A stretch of DNA of 64,000 bases, taken from positions 62,001-126,000 of the forward strand of contig CADATZ010000010.1 in the NCBI GenBank assembly GCA_902791025.1, given 5' to 3'. The notes below the pieces were generated by a model that saw only the letters and a program-made list of their open reading frames with translations, ran no database searches and had not been told where the DNA came from. The translations under genes and the position numbers were made by a program. Positions 1 through 9,659 of this stretch are shown here, piece after piece (the stretch's first letter is position 1; each line of letters begins with the position of its first letter). Source of the DNA: an uncultured Chloroflexota bacterium (GTDB lineage: Bacteria; Chloroflexota; Anaerolineae; Anaerolineales; Anaerolineaceae).

Positions 1-3000
1 CCTGTCATGTCCACACCGTTCAGTGTAACGCTGACGTTGGCAGTGTGAAGACTGTCATCGAAATAAGCATTTTCGATCTCAATCATATCCTCGGTGATTT
101 CCTTCGGATAGATCACAGAGAGCAGAACACCTGCAGGTTCCTCCGCACTTCCGACAGATTCGTAGTTGGCGCCGCCATCAATGTAATAGTAGATCAGGTA
201 ACCACCGGCATTTGTCTTGGCAGGGAGCGTCGGGCTGAAGCTGGTTTGTTCCAGAGTTTTGGTCACAGTATCAACATCAGGATCAAGACCGTACATGAAG
301 GTACCCTTTGAGGTTTCACCTGGGACGACGAGCAGCTGCGGCTGTGCGTTGTAGACCAGTTCCACACCGGTGGCATCTTCCACTGCTATCGGCGCGGTAT
401 AATCTTCCTCAGTGATTTTTCCCTTGACGATCGTCAATTTCGCCTGTTTATCCCCTTCAAAGGTGAAGGACACATTTTCCGTAATGTAGTTTCTGCTGGT
501 GTTTCTGCAGATCGTGCTGACTTCTCCGGAAAGATCCTTCGTATACTCACCCACATTTTTACCGCTTATGTTCATAGCCGTGCAGGTGAAGTCATTGTTG
601 GAATAGGCAGGATAGGACACAGTCTTGATGGTGTATGCCGGGATCGTAATCTCCTGACCGGTGTACTCTCTGGTTTCATTATTAGCCTGGAGCACAACCT
701 CAACCAAACCCTGATACGGCTTGATCTCGAAGGTGACGCCTTCGGCGACAACAATGTAATAGTTCTTGTTGACACCTGTTTCGTCAAGGGTCAGCGTACC
801 CTGAGTGATCTCGTAGGTACCGACATCCTCCCCTTCTTCACGGGCAAGCGCACCGCTCGGGATTGGGTTGTCATCACCAAACATAGTGCTTCTGTCGCGC
901 ATATAGGTCAGCTGCGGATCAGATTCACCGACGATCTTGAATTGACCTGCATCCGGATTGATCTTCAGCGGAGCCTTGGCGATTGCGACTTCCAGTGTAC
1001 CCAACGGTTCTCTTTCGGAGCCTTGGTCACTGTGGTTTGAGTCACCGGCAATGTAATACTTGATTGTGTAAGTCATCGCATCTTTCGCGCGAGGGCTTTC
1101 ATCAGTCATCGTACCATAACCAACCAGGACGTATTTCATTTGTCCACCGGACGCTTTACCGAGCCTGCTCAGCAGATTCTGTGCAGTACCGTTATAGGTC
1201 AGTCCGGTAGCAGCCACGGGTTCTTCAACCAGTTCAGCCGGAATAGCCCTGATCTCGAACTGTACGCCGGATGTGAAGTCATTATCACGGTTGAAGACGA
1301 AGTTCTTCTTGGATTCGGAAGTAAGGTCCAGGCTGCCCTGCATAATATTGTAGAAGCCAATTTCCTCACCCGTAGGACGATCGAGTTTACCGGTGAATTC
1401 CGGTTCAACGACAACTTCAACTTCAGGCTTATAGGTATAGGTGAATACCGGATCCTTTTCGTCGTAATACTTGAATTGTCCTTCATCCGGAGTGACCTTT
1501 ACACGGGTCCTGGCAATCGTCGCAGTCAAGCCGCGATAGCGCAGGGATCCGTTATCAGGCAGCAGGTCAGAGTGATTGTCATCTCCCTTGACATACCAGT
1601 AGATCGGATAATCACCGGCTTCTGTTCCCTGAGGAATTTCTTCAGAGGGTTTCTGTCCATCGAAGAAGTACAAGATCGTACCACCTTCAGCTTCGCCGGG
1701 GATCAGGAGGTCCTGAGCCGCACCGGTGTACTTCAGCCCATCGATCTTTCTCGGGGCCCAGGTAACTTCAGCAGGTGCCTTGGTGATCTCGAATTTCACG
1801 CCCTGATCGTCGAAGGTGAGCACATAGTTGCTGTCATCGGCCAGCTTCAGGGTACCCTGTTCATAGCCGTAGAAGCCTACATTTTCACCGGCATCACGGA
1901 CGATTGCACCGGACCATTTTGCGTCCTTGTTTTCTTCGCCATTGACCAAACCCTCAAAGTGGAAGTAATACACCTTGGGATCTTTGTCGCCGAAGGTCTT
2001 GCTCTGGTTCTCATTCGGAACAGCGGTCAGCGGAGCCTTTGCGATTTCGACTTCGAGTGTACCCAGCGGTTCGTCTCTTGAACCTTTATCGCTGTGGTTC
2101 TCGTCACCCTTGATGTAATACTTGATGGTGTATTTCATCGCGTCTTTGGCACGCGGACTTTCATTTTTGATCGTACCGGTGTAGCCGTCCTCTGCTTCGA
2201 GGATATAGACATATTCACCATCGGCTGTTTCACCAACGCGGGAAAGCAGATTCTGAACAGTTCCGTTGTAAACCAGGTTCTTTGCGGCAACCGGGCTGCT
2301 TTCCTGTTCAGCTTCAACTTCACGAATTTCGAATTCTACGCCGTAGGAGAAATCATTGACACGGTTGAATACAAAGTTTTCCTGAGAATCCGGAGTCAGA
2401 TCCAAATTCCCTTGCAGAAGTCCGTAGGTGTTCACATCTTCGCCTGCCGGGCGGTCAAGCTTGCCGGTGAAAGCAGGTTCAACGGAAGCAACAGATGTTG
2501 TTGGCTTATAAGTGTATGTGAATACCGGATCCTTTTCACCGAAGATCTTGTACTGACCTTCATCCGGAGTGACCTTCACACGGGCTTTTGCGATAGCAGC
2601 GTTTGTCACGCAGTCATACGGTTCATCAACAGAGCCAAGATCATTATGGCTTTCGTCGCCCGCGACATAGCAGCAGACTGTATAAGTACCTGCATTGGTT
2701 TCGGCAGGCAGTGTCTCAGAAGGTTCGTTGTCACCGATGAAGTACATTAACGTACCGCCTTCAACCTTACCGGCTTTGATGAGCGTCTGAGGTTCACCAT
2801 TGAAGACAAGGTTCGGGATCGCAGAGATCCTCTTGGTGACCTTAGCTTCGGCTTTGGTGATCTCGAAGGTTACGCCCTGTGCATCAAAGCTGAGTTCATA
2901 GTTGGCGGGTTCCTTCAGCGCCAGACTACCCTGTTCATAATCGTAGGTACCAACCTCTTCACCGGAAACGCGCTTGATACCGCCGGTGAATTCCGGATTG

Positions 3001-6000
3001 CCTTCCTCGTTGACGAGACCGTCAAAGTGGAAGTAGTAGACGGAAGGATCATCTGCTTCGTAAGCCTTCTGCTGGCCTTTGTTCGGAACTGCGGTCAGAG
3101 GGGCTTTGGCGATGGAAACGGTCAGCTTCCAGCTGTCGTTATGGATCTCTTCATGGTTGGCGTCAGCCTTGATGAAGTATTCGATCTCATAACTGCCGGC
3201 GTCCTTCGCATTGGGGTTGCCCTCTGTGGTGGCACTGCCAATCTGATAAACAACTGTGGCGGTCTTATCTGCCGGAACAGCGAGTGTCTTGAGCAGGTTC
3301 TGTGCCTTACCGTTGTAGACCAGACCTTCCGCGGCAACAGGAGCGGTGATTTCACCTTCGGTTGCTTTGGTGATCCAGAACGGGATCCATCCGGCAAAGG
3401 AGAGCTCGAAGTTCTTCTCGGAATCTTTATCCAGTTTCAGTGTACCCTGCTGGATATAGTAACCGGACACAACTTCACCCTGTTCACGGCTGAGCTTACC
3501 GGTAAGCACCGGCGCAGGAGATTCCGGATCGAGAGTGTAGGTGAATTCAGGATCTTCTGTACCGTAGACCTTGGTTTTTCCTTCATCCGGGATGATCATT
3601 ACGGTCAGTTTCTTGATACTGGCTTTGATCGGTCCGCGCGGAGCATCCTGGGAGCCCAGATCACCATAGCTGCCGTTCCCGACGACATAATAGTAGATGT
3701 CATAATCACCGGCATCGGTAGCCTTCGGCAGCTCCGTGGAAGGAGTTTGTCCTTTGAGGAAGTACATCACCGTACCGCCCTTGGCTTTCGCTGCTTCGAT
3801 AAGCGTCTGTTCTTCACCGTTGTAGGTGAGGTCGAGCGGATTGGCGTAAACGGTCATCGCGTTTAAGCCTTCGGTGATTTCAAATTTTATGCTTTCATCC
3901 AGGACCAGTTCGTAATTCTTTTCATACGCGGCATCAAAAGCGATGGAATCAATGCTGTATGCATATTCACCGACTTCCTCACCGGACTCACGGGTGAGCA
4001 TGCTGCTGGTCATATGCTCGAGTGCTTCAGCGGTCACATCGGTACGATCCATGTTGAAAATGTTGTACCTCAGTGCCGGGTCATCTTCGCCATATGCCTT
4101 GCTCAGTGTATTGGGCTTCAGCGTAAGGGTATGCTTCGTGACTTCGTAAGGCAGTTCGTTGCTTCCGGTAAAGACATGGTTGTTGTCCTGCGGTGAGGCT
4201 ACGGCAATGTAATTACCGACTTCAGCACCGACCTGTCCATCTTTGATGGTAATGGAAGCACCAACACTTTCACCCTTGTAGTCAAGATAAGTGGCTTCCG
4301 GATACTGCGGGTTGGATTCATTGTAAACGAACGGACCTTGTTTTGTCCATGTGAGAGTGGTTTCGAACGGCACGATCACGAAAGGCTGTTCCGGATTGGT
4401 GATGGTGTAATCCTGTTCGCAGTAGTCACCACCGGTCAGGGAAGCAACAGCAGGCGCTGTGATTCCATTGACTTCTCTGCTGAATCCGGCAACCTCTAAT
4501 GTGCATGCGTCAACGAAAGCATCTGCCGGAACTTCATATTCAGGCTGCTGCCATTCGCCATTGTACACCATTTCAAAAGCGCCGGCATCATTCGCGGTGC
4601 CCTTCCAGGTGATGGTGATAGGCTTCGGGGTGATGGTGAAGCTGGCAGATTTCTTCTCCGGCAGGACATAATTTGTGACTTCGGGATCGAGTTCAGCAGT
4701 CACGACATATTGGTTGCCATTGGAGTTGGCGATGACACCTTTACCGTTCTCGGTTCCCGGACCGCTGACGGTCACTTTGGAACCGCAAACTTCGTCATCA
4801 CCCGGGAAACAACCGGTGACAACAAGTTCCTTACCCTGTTTCTGACCGTTATAGACATAGGAATCAGCTCCGGTCCATTCGAGCTTGAGTTCAGCCGGAG
4901 TGATGGTCAGATAGATAGTGGAATTATTCGGATCGATTGCAAAAGTGACATCCAGATTGCTGTTCCCGCTGTAGTCTTCAAACAAATCTGGAGTGAGTTC
5001 CAGGAAGTGGTTATAGACATTCTTGCGGACCAGTACAGCAGTCGCGCCTTCTTTCGGGCCGAAATCACTTTCGGTGTAGAGGGTCGTGTCTTCGCCATTG
5101 ATCTGGATGCTCTTGACGATGTAGCCAACGCTATAATCAGAGCCGATGTAAGGAACTTCCTGTTTTTGTCCTGAGATCGTTACAACAACTTTAGCAGGAG
5201 AAATCTTCAGCTCAAATACAGAAGTTGGCTGATCATCCGTAAATGTGTAATTGACCGATTCAGCTGCTTTGATATTGGCTTCGGCAGTATATGTACCGGC
5301 AGGGATGATCGCGTCGGAAAAAGCTTCACCGTTTTTCTTGATGGAAAGCTCAAATTTGTTGGTGACATCGTTTCCATTGCTGTCAACAGCTTTGAATGTG
5401 ATTGGATGTTCATTTCCATCAAACGCAATGGTCTTGCTACCCGATGTTTGCTCAGCTCCGTCAACCATCCAGGTCACATTATTGATTTGAGCCTTAGTGA
5501 TCTCAACCTTGTGGTTTCCTTTCAGGTTGGATTCAGAACCAAAGTTCGGATAGTTATTATTTCCGTTATTATAGAGATAATAACCAACGGTATAGGTTCC
5601 CACATCTTTCCCGGTTGGCATTTCATGGACGAATTTCTTTGTAGTTGTGGCTTTTGAAGCGTATTGTGAATTAGAATCGCCTTCATATGTCACAAAGAAG
5701 ATCCAGCGGCCCTGTTCCGGAGCTGTGATCGATCCGAGGTCTTTGAGCAGATTCTGTTCTGAGCCGGTGTAAACCAGGCTGGAATTTTCAAGTGATGCAG
5801 GTTCAATGAATTTACCTTCAGCCTGAGTGATGGTGAATTGCTGTGTAACCTTCTGATCGCCATAGAAGCGATAGTTATTGTCGCTAAGGGAAGCAGTTGC
5901 CGTATAGTTTTCCCCGGCATTGCTTTCCTGACCTTCAATGATCAAAATGTCGCCATCTGCGGGCAGAACACCTGTAAGTGTTGCTGAGGGGTGGAGCTTT

Positions 6001-7124
6001 CCGTCATAAGGGAATGTATCACTGTCCCAGTTGATGACGAGAGGCTTTTGTCCGATCGTAAAAGGTTGTTCCGCATTGGTGATGGTGTAGTTTTCATCAC
6101 AGGTCGTGTCTTCAAAGCTTGCCCGGGCAGTACCTTCACCGGCATTGATCTTGGCACCTGTAACAGTGAGCTTGCAGACAGCCTTGTCAGCATCCGTAAT
6201 GCCTGAAATGCTGGTAACAGTAGGCCTTTGTTCTTCACCGTTATAAACTAATTCATCTTCAGACCAGCTCAGCGTAACAGCAGCCTTTTCAATACTGAAT
6301 TCGCAAGTGCTCTGAGCATTTGCAGCGATTTTGTAATTGGAAGCACCGGAAACAGTGCTGTCAATCGTGGCAGTGGCTGTGTAGTTACCGGCCTTGATTT
6401 GTGCATCGCTGTATTTTATAAACGCTTCGCAGGATTCTCCTTCAACGCAGCCTTGAATGGTTGTTACTTCTGCATTGTGTGGTTCACCATCATATGGGAA
6501 TTTGACCTTATTCTCATCCCAAACAAAGCTCAATTCTGCCGGTTTGATAGTGAAGTAAGTTGGCTTAACACCTGAAAAATCATAATTACCGCACTTCTCA
6601 CCGCTGAAGGAAATCGTAACCTGGCGGTTCTGGTTGCCTGCGACATCCGCTGTAAGTGGAACATCATATTCCCATTTACAGTTCTCGGCATCTGATTCCA
6701 GGATACCTGTTACTGTCGGTTTCGGACCATGGGTGTGACCATCATAGGGTACAGTCCGCAGAGAGTCGTCAGGCCAGATGACTGTCACCGGAGCGCGATT
6801 GATCGTGGCGGTCACAGAACCGGTCTTCTTGAATTCCGATGAAGCGACGTTCGGGTTATTTGACCAGATATAATCGATTACATAGGTGCCCGAATCCGTG
6901 GCTCTTATGTCACCGCATGACATCCAATTGGTTGTTCCCGTCGGACTGCTGCAGTAAACATACTTGAAGTCGGGATAACTCGCACCCTCCGTATTGACCA
7001 GTGCCTGCGGCTCTCCGGTGTACGTGAGGGTATTACCGGTTGGCGGCACAGGGTCAGCTGCGTACACCCCGGTAAATATTAACAATAGGCACAATAGTGC
7101 CATTAAAACGACACGGGATTTCAT
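1..7124 (-). CDS. Giant secreted MBG/Ig-like repeat protein (3' end beyond the left edge)
   Basis: On the minus strand an uninterrupted frame starts at ATG 7124-7122 and stays open to base 1, giving 2374 codons without a stop. The start follows a good ribosome binding site (AAGGAGAGG) and encodes a signal peptide (MKSRVVLMALLCLLLIFTG, cleavage near VYA-AD). The mature protein is a chain of roughly 85-90-residue modules, perhaps two dozen. They carry motifs such as YTGEPQALV, YNGEEQRPTV, YDGEPHNAEV and YYYIDGG. This is the pattern of MBG/YDG-type bacterial Ig-like domains in secreted adhesins. Spurious ORFs in other frames keep a constant phase along the stretch, which argues against internal frameshifts. 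The C-terminal anchor is not visible. It is probably an exported surface protein; ligand unknown. Repeat family is fairly sure, function is inference. Confidence 0.85.
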   Translation of the reverse strand, partial: MKSRVVLMALLCLLLIFTGVYAADPVPPTGNTLTYTGEPQALVNTEGASYPDFKYVYCSSPTGTTNWMSCGDIRATDSGTYVIDYIWSNNPNVASSEFKKTGSVTATINRAPVTVIWPDDSLRTVPYDGHTHGPKPTVTGILESDAENCKWEYDVPLTADVAGNQNRQVTISFSGEKCGNYDFSGVKPTYFTIKPAELSFVWDENKVKFPYDGEPHNAEVTTIQGCVEGESCEAFIKYSDAQIKAGNYTATATIDSTVSGASNYKIAANAQSTCEFSIEKAAVTLSWSEDELVYNGEEQRPTVTSISGITDADKAVCKLTVTGAKINAGEGTARASFEDTTCDENYTITNAEQPFTIGQKPLVINWDSDTFPYDGKLHPSATLTGVLPADGDILIIEGQESNAGENYTATASLSDNNYRFYGDQKVTQQFTITQAEGKFIEPASLENSSLVYTGSEQNLLKDLGSITAPEQGRWIFFVTYEGDSNSQYASKATTTKKFVHEMPTGKDVGTYTVGYYLYNNGNNNYPNFGSESNLKGNHKVEITKAQINNVTWMVDGAEQTSGSKTIAFDGNEHPITFKAVDSNGNDVTNKFELSIKKNGEAFSDAIIPAGTYTAEANIKAAESVNYTFTDDQPTSVFELKISPAKVVVTISGQKQEVPYIGSDYSVGYIVKSIQINGEDTTLYTESDFGPKEGATAVLVRKNVYNHFLELTPDLFEDYSGNSNLDVTFAIDPNNSTIYLTITPAELKLEWTGADSYVYNGQKQGKELVVTGCFPGDDEVCGSKVTVSGPGTENGKGVIANSNGNQYVVTAELDPEVTNYVLPEKKSASFTITPKPITITWKGTANDAGAFEMVYNGEWQQPEYEVPADAFVDACTLEVAGFSREVNGITAPAVASLTGGDYCEQDYTITNPEQPFVIVPFETTLTWTKQGPFVYNESNPQYPEATYLDYKGESVGASITIKDGQVGAEVGNYIAVASPQDNNHVFTGSNELPYEVTKHTLTLKPNTLSKAYGEDDPALRYNIFNMDRTDVTAEALEHMTSSMLTRESGEEVGEYAYSIDSIAFDAAYEKNYELVLDESIKFEITEGLNAMTVYANPLDLTYNGEEQTLIEAAKAKGGTVMYFLKGQTPSTELPKATDAGDYDIYYYVVGNGSYGDLGSQDAPRGPIKASIKKLTVMIIPDEGKTKVYGTEDPEFTYTLDPESPAPVLTGKLSREQGEVVSGYYIQQGTLKLDKDSEKNFELSFAGWIPFWITKATEGEITAPVAAEGLVYNGKAQNLLKTLAVPADKTATVVYQIGSATTEGNPNAKDAGSYEIEYFIKADANHEEIHNDSWKLTVSIAKAPLTAVPNKGQQKAYEADDPSVYYFHFDGLVNEEGNPEFTGGIKRVSGEEVGTYDYEQGSLALKEPANYELSFDAQGVTFEITKAEAKVTKRISAIPNLVFNGEPQTLIKAGKVEGGTLMYFIGDNEPSETLPAETNAGTYTVCCYVAGDESHNDLGSVDEPYDCVTNAAIAKARVKVTPDEGQYKIFGEKDPVFTYTYKPTTSVASVEPAFTGKLDRPAGEDVNTYGLLQGNLDLTPDSQENFVFNRVNDFSYGVEFEIREVEAEQESSPVAAKNLVYNGTVQNLLSRVGETADGEYVYILEAEDGYTGTIKNESPRAKDAMKYTIKYYIKGDENHSDKGSRDEPLGTLEVEIAKAPLTAVPNENQSKTFGDKDPKVYYFHFEGLVNGEENKDAKWSGAIVRDAGENVGFYGYEQGTLKLADDSNYVLTFDDQGVKFEITKAPAEVTWAPRKIDGLKYTGAAQDLLIPGEAEGGTILYFFDGQKPSEEIPQGTEAGDYPIYWYVKGDDNHSDLLPDNGSLRYRGLTATIARTRVKVTPDEGQFKYYDEKDPVFTYTYKPEVEVVVEPEFTGKLDRPTGEEIGFYNIMQGSLDLTSESKKNFVFNRDNDFTSGVQFEIRAIPAELVEEPVAATGLTYNGTAQNLLSRLGKASGGQMKYVLVGYGTMTDESPRAKDAMTYTIKYYIAGDSNHSDQGSEREPLGTLEVAIAKAPLKINPDAGQFKIVGESDPQLTYMRDRSTMFGDDNPIPSGALAREEGEDVGTYEITQGTLTLDETGVNKNYYIVVAEGVTFEIKPYQGLVEVVLQANNETREYTGQEITIPAYTIKTVSYPAYSNNDFTCTAMNISGKNVGEYTKDLSGEVSTICRNTSRNYITENVSFTFEGDKQAKLTIVKGKITEEDYTAPIAVEDATGVELVYNAQPQLLVVPGETSKGTFMYGLDPDVDTVTKTLEQTSFSPTLPAKTNAGGYLIYYYIDGGANYESVGSAEEPAGVLLSVIYPKEITEDMIEIENAYFDDSLHTANVSVTLNGVDMT

Positions 7125-7263
7125 TTTATCCTCTCCTTACTTCCCTTCTCCAAGGGAAAACTCTCGCCGGATGGGCGTCGGACCCTCCATGGCCTCTCCA
7201 AGCCAATCCGACGAATAACCATTCACTCTCTATAGTTGCAAGACCCGTGCCAACTTACAAAAC

Positions 7264-7513
7264 GGGGACGGTTCGCATCGCCGCCCGGCGGCTGAACGTC
7301 TTAAGCTCCGTTCGGCGATGGGAACTGTACCCGGGGGAAGCCAGGCACAATCAAGGAAAACGGCAGCCGTAATGAGATGAAGTCTAAACAAAGAGAAAAA
7401 GTTTTAAAATCACCGATTTTCCCTGATTCAGTGCCGTTTCCCCAGGGTACAGTTCCTGACGCCGAAAAATGCCATGGAAGGCCGGAAATCAAACGGCGTC
7501 ACGAACCGTCCCC
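7264..7513. repeat. 250-bp foldback (MITE-like) palindromic element
   Basis: The ends are an exact inverted pair, GGGGACGGTTCG at 7264-7275 and its complement at 7502-7513. Further inverted blocks are nested inside: TTCGGCG..GGAACTGTACCC at 7311-7337 against 7440-7466, and GGCAC..AATCA..GGAAAA..CGG at about 7346-7370 against about 7415-7436. The whole unit can fold into one long imperfect hairpin around an AT-rich centre. No plausible gene lies within it. It sits between two divergent genes. I read it as a non-autonomous foldback element; its transposase family is unknown. Confidence 0.6.
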
Positions 7514-7584
7514 TTTTATGATATTCTCCGGATTCCTGCTATTGATTTTCAAGCTAAAAACGTGTAGAATTAAGACAGGAGATA

Positions 7585-7979
7585 ATGATGGCAGAAATCA
7601 ATTATCATAATAAAGACCGCTTATTTCGCTTTATTTTCGGAAATCCGGAAAACAAAGCCTGGACAGAGATTTATCTGAGAATATCGAAACTGCGGTAGAT
7701 ATGGCAATCAGCGAACTGGCTGAAGATTCAGTGCTCAAACCGTTTTTGATGAAACATAAAGCGGAGGTGAAGAATATGTGCATAACAGAATATGACGAAA
7801 CAAAGACAATGAACATGTTCCGGGAAGAAGGCCGGGAAGAAGGCCGGGAAGAAGGCCGGGAAGAAGGTATCTTTTATATTCTGGCGAATCTGGTTAAGGA
7901 TAAACTTCTTGACATCACTGAAGCCGCAAAACGTGCTGATATGACTATAGAAGAATTCAAAGCAGCCGCTGATTTGTGA
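7585..7979 (+). pseudogene. Degraded Rpn/PD-(D/E)XK nuclease-family (transposase-like) gene
   Basis: The frame opens at ATG 7585 after a GGAG-type ribosome binding site. It encodes an N-terminus (NKDRLFRFIFGNPENKAW) that I recognise from the Rpn/PD-(D/E)XK transposase-like family, then stops at TAG 7696-7698. Another frame carries the usual C-terminal part: SENIETAVDMAISELAED, then KAEVKNMCITEYDE, four GREE(G) units, and a short helical tail ending at 7979. The central catalytic part, normally about 150-200 residues, is missing. A large internal deletion plus a frameshift best explains this. The GREE units come from a perfect 12-bp tandem repeat (about 7819-7866), typical of the linker in this family. 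The protein is almost certainly non-functional. Confidence 0.7.
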
Positions 7980-8070
7980 ATGAGATGGATTCATTGCAGA
8001 TATTGTGTTTGAAACTCAAAACAAGAAAACGATGAAAATGCAAATTTCTTTCGCCTGGATGAATTTTTGC

Positions 8071-8076
8071 TATAAT
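8071..8076 (+). promoter_or_regulatory. -10 element upstream of ychF
   Basis: A perfect TATAAT lies 58 bases before the ychF start, in a short AT-rich spacer. A matching -35 is not obvious, so only the -10 is supported. Confidence 0.5.
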
Positions 8077-8134
8077 AAGAGAGTTCGGTTTTCTGAATAA
8101 AACCGCTGAATGATAGTTAAGGAGACACAGATCC

Positions 8135-9208
8135 ATGAAATTAGGTATTGTTGGATTGCCGCAGAGCGGTAAAACCACGATTTTCAATGCACTGACCCGC
8201 GGGACCCAGCCAACGGGAACCGTTACCGGAAAAATCGAAGTCCATGAAGCAGTGGTGGACGTCCCGGATGACCGGGTCGATAAACTCGCTGAAATGTTTA
8301 ACCCGAAGAAAACCATTTACGCAAAAGTCACTTATGATGATATCTCCGGCCTTGACGGTTCCGCCAAATCCGGCATTTCCGGCGAACTGCTCAACAAACT
8401 GGCGCAGATGGATGGATTTATCCACGTGGTGCGCTGCTTCGAAAATGATAATGTTGTACATCCCAACGGCTCCATCGATCCGCTGCGCGACATCGCCTCG
8501 ATGGAAGCTGATTTTGTCCTGAATGACATGATTTCCGTAGAGCGCCGTCTGGAACGCCTGCATGACGAAAAGAAAAAGGGCGGCGGACGTGACAAAGCTA
8601 TTATCGACCGCGAAATCGCTCTCTTCGACCGTATGCACGAGTGCCTCGGGGATGAAAAACCGCTGCGGTCGCTGGGACTTTCCGATGAGGAAAAACGTTC
8701 CCTGTCCGGTTTCGGGATGCTTTCCCTCAAGCCGATCCTTATCCTGCTGAACCTGGATGAAACTCAGGATGCTCCGACAGTCCCCGATCAGGGACCGGAA
8801 ACCATGGTCTCTTCCATCCGCGGGAAGATCGAGATGGAAATCGCTCAGCTGCCGGAAGAGGACGCAGCGATGTTCATGGAAGAATACGGCATCACCGAGC
8901 TGGCACTCAAACAGGTCATCCGCCTTTCCTATGACCTGCTGGACCAGCAGTCCTTCTTCACTGCCGGTGCCGATGAATGCCGAGCCTGGACCACTTCCCG
9001 TCATGCCACCGCGCCGGAAGCCGCCGGTGTGATCCATACCGACTTGCAGAAGGGCTTTATCCGCGCTGAAGTTGTGGCTTACGATGACCTGATGGAGCTG
9101 GGTTCCATGAACGAGGCTAAAGCCAAAGGCAAGCTCCGCCTGGAAGGGAAAGAATACCCGGTGAAGGATGGGGATATCCTCAATATCCGGTTTAATGTGT
9201 CGAAGTAG
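8135..9208 (+). CDS. ychF: YchF/Ola1-type P-loop ATPase/GTPase
   Basis: The 357-residue product matches the usual length of YchF (about 363 in E. coli), a ribosome-associated member of the Obg-related P-loop family that prefers ATP. The P-loop GLPQSGKTT is at residues 7-15. The family's altered G4 motif appears as NLDE (206-209) in place of NKxD. The last 80 residues are a TGS-type domain (FFTAGADECRAW, then TAPEAAGVIHTDLQKGF). A helical coiled segment (about 130-180) lies between. The ATG at 8135 follows AAGGAG (8119-8124). The gene seems monocistronic, with a terminator just downstream. The role in translation and stress response is known from the family. Confidence 0.95.
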   Translation: MKLGIVGLPQSGKTTIFNALTRGTQPTGTVTGKIEVHEAVVDVPDDRVDKLAEMFNPKKTIYAKVTYDDISGLDGSAKSGISGELLNKLAQMDGFIHVVRCFENDNVVHPNGSIDPLRDIASMEADFVLNDMISVERRLERLHDEKKKGGGRDKAIIDREIALFDRMHECLGDEKPLRSLGLSDEEKRSLSGFGMLSLKPILILLNLDETQDAPTVPDQGPETMVSSIRGKIEMEIAQLPEEDAAMFMEEYGITELALKQVIRLSYDLLDQQSFFTAGADECRAWTTSRHATAPEAAGVIHTDLQKGFIRAEVVAYDDLMELGSMNEAKAKGKLRLEGKEYPVKDGDILNIRFNVSK

Positions 9209-9213
9209 GATGC

Positions 9214-9365
9214 ATTGGTTAGTAGTTAGTAGTTGATAGTTAGAACGGGATGACCCAGACGGCCATCCTGTTTTTTTTGATAGCATTCTGCTTACCTCTT
9301 CTGTCTAACATCTTACGTCTGCAGTCCAACTTCAAACTTCTAACTTCAAACTTCTAACTTCTAAA
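9214..9365. repeat. Inverted degenerate TTAG/CTAA spacer array
   Basis: The left arm has repeated gttagtagttagtagttga words. The right arm has repeated aacttcaaacttctaa words that are their approximate complement. The ychF terminator lies between the arms. Similar arrays recur in other spacers of this window. Confidence 0.5.
9246..9278 (+). terminator. Rho-independent terminator after ychF
   Basis: A stem CGGGATG/CATCCTG (one G-U pair) is followed directly by eight T residues, 38 bases after the ychF stop. Confidence 0.75.
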
Positions 9366-9509
9366 AATGTCATATCAAAAAAGTGACAAATATAACCAAA
9401 TTGGAATTTTCAAATAAAAAGGGCTGAAATTAATACATTTCTAAGACGAATTTGTTTGACAACTGAGAAAAGATTCAATACAATTATTGTAAAGAGAAAG
9501 AAGGAACCG

Positions 9510-9659
9510 ATGAAAGACTTATCATCCAAAGAAGACGGTGCCGGCATTATTGAATATGCGCTGATCCTGATTCTCGTCGGGATCATCATCTTCGTGCTGA
9601 TCACCCTGTTAGGTCCTGCCGTTTCCAAGTTCATTGCTGACCTGATGGCATCCGTGTGA
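9510..9659 (+). CDS. Flp/Fap-type (class IVb) pilin
   Basis: The 49-residue product has the layout of Flp pilins: a short charged leader (MKDLSSKEDGAG), then a hydrophobic helix opening IIEYALILILVGII with the conserved Glu-Tyr of the class, and a short tail. In this family a prepilin peptidase cleaves after the Gly, and the helix packs into the pilus core or serves as a pseudopilin. The ATG at 9510 follows AAGAAGGAA. No tad assembly genes (ATPase, TadB/C, peptidase) are in the window, so they must lie elsewhere or the protein acts alone. Its TGA overlaps the ATG of the following comF gene (TGATG), so the two are translationally coupled. Confidence 0.85.
   Translation: MKDLSSKEDGAGIIEYALILILVGIIIFVLITLLGPAVSKFIADLMASV

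Noticed and set aside
1140..3866. Three long plus-strand open frames in the left region
   Set aside because: They are antisense to the continuous MBG repeat frame, have no domains or ribosome binding sites, and follow the repeat period.
7377..7610. A 77-codon ORF and its antisense partner in the foldback element
   Set aside because: Both arise from the palindrome; there is no ribosome binding site or family match.
8141..9286. A 381-codon minus-strand open frame
   Set aside because: Complete shadow of ychF, whose motifs are unambiguous.
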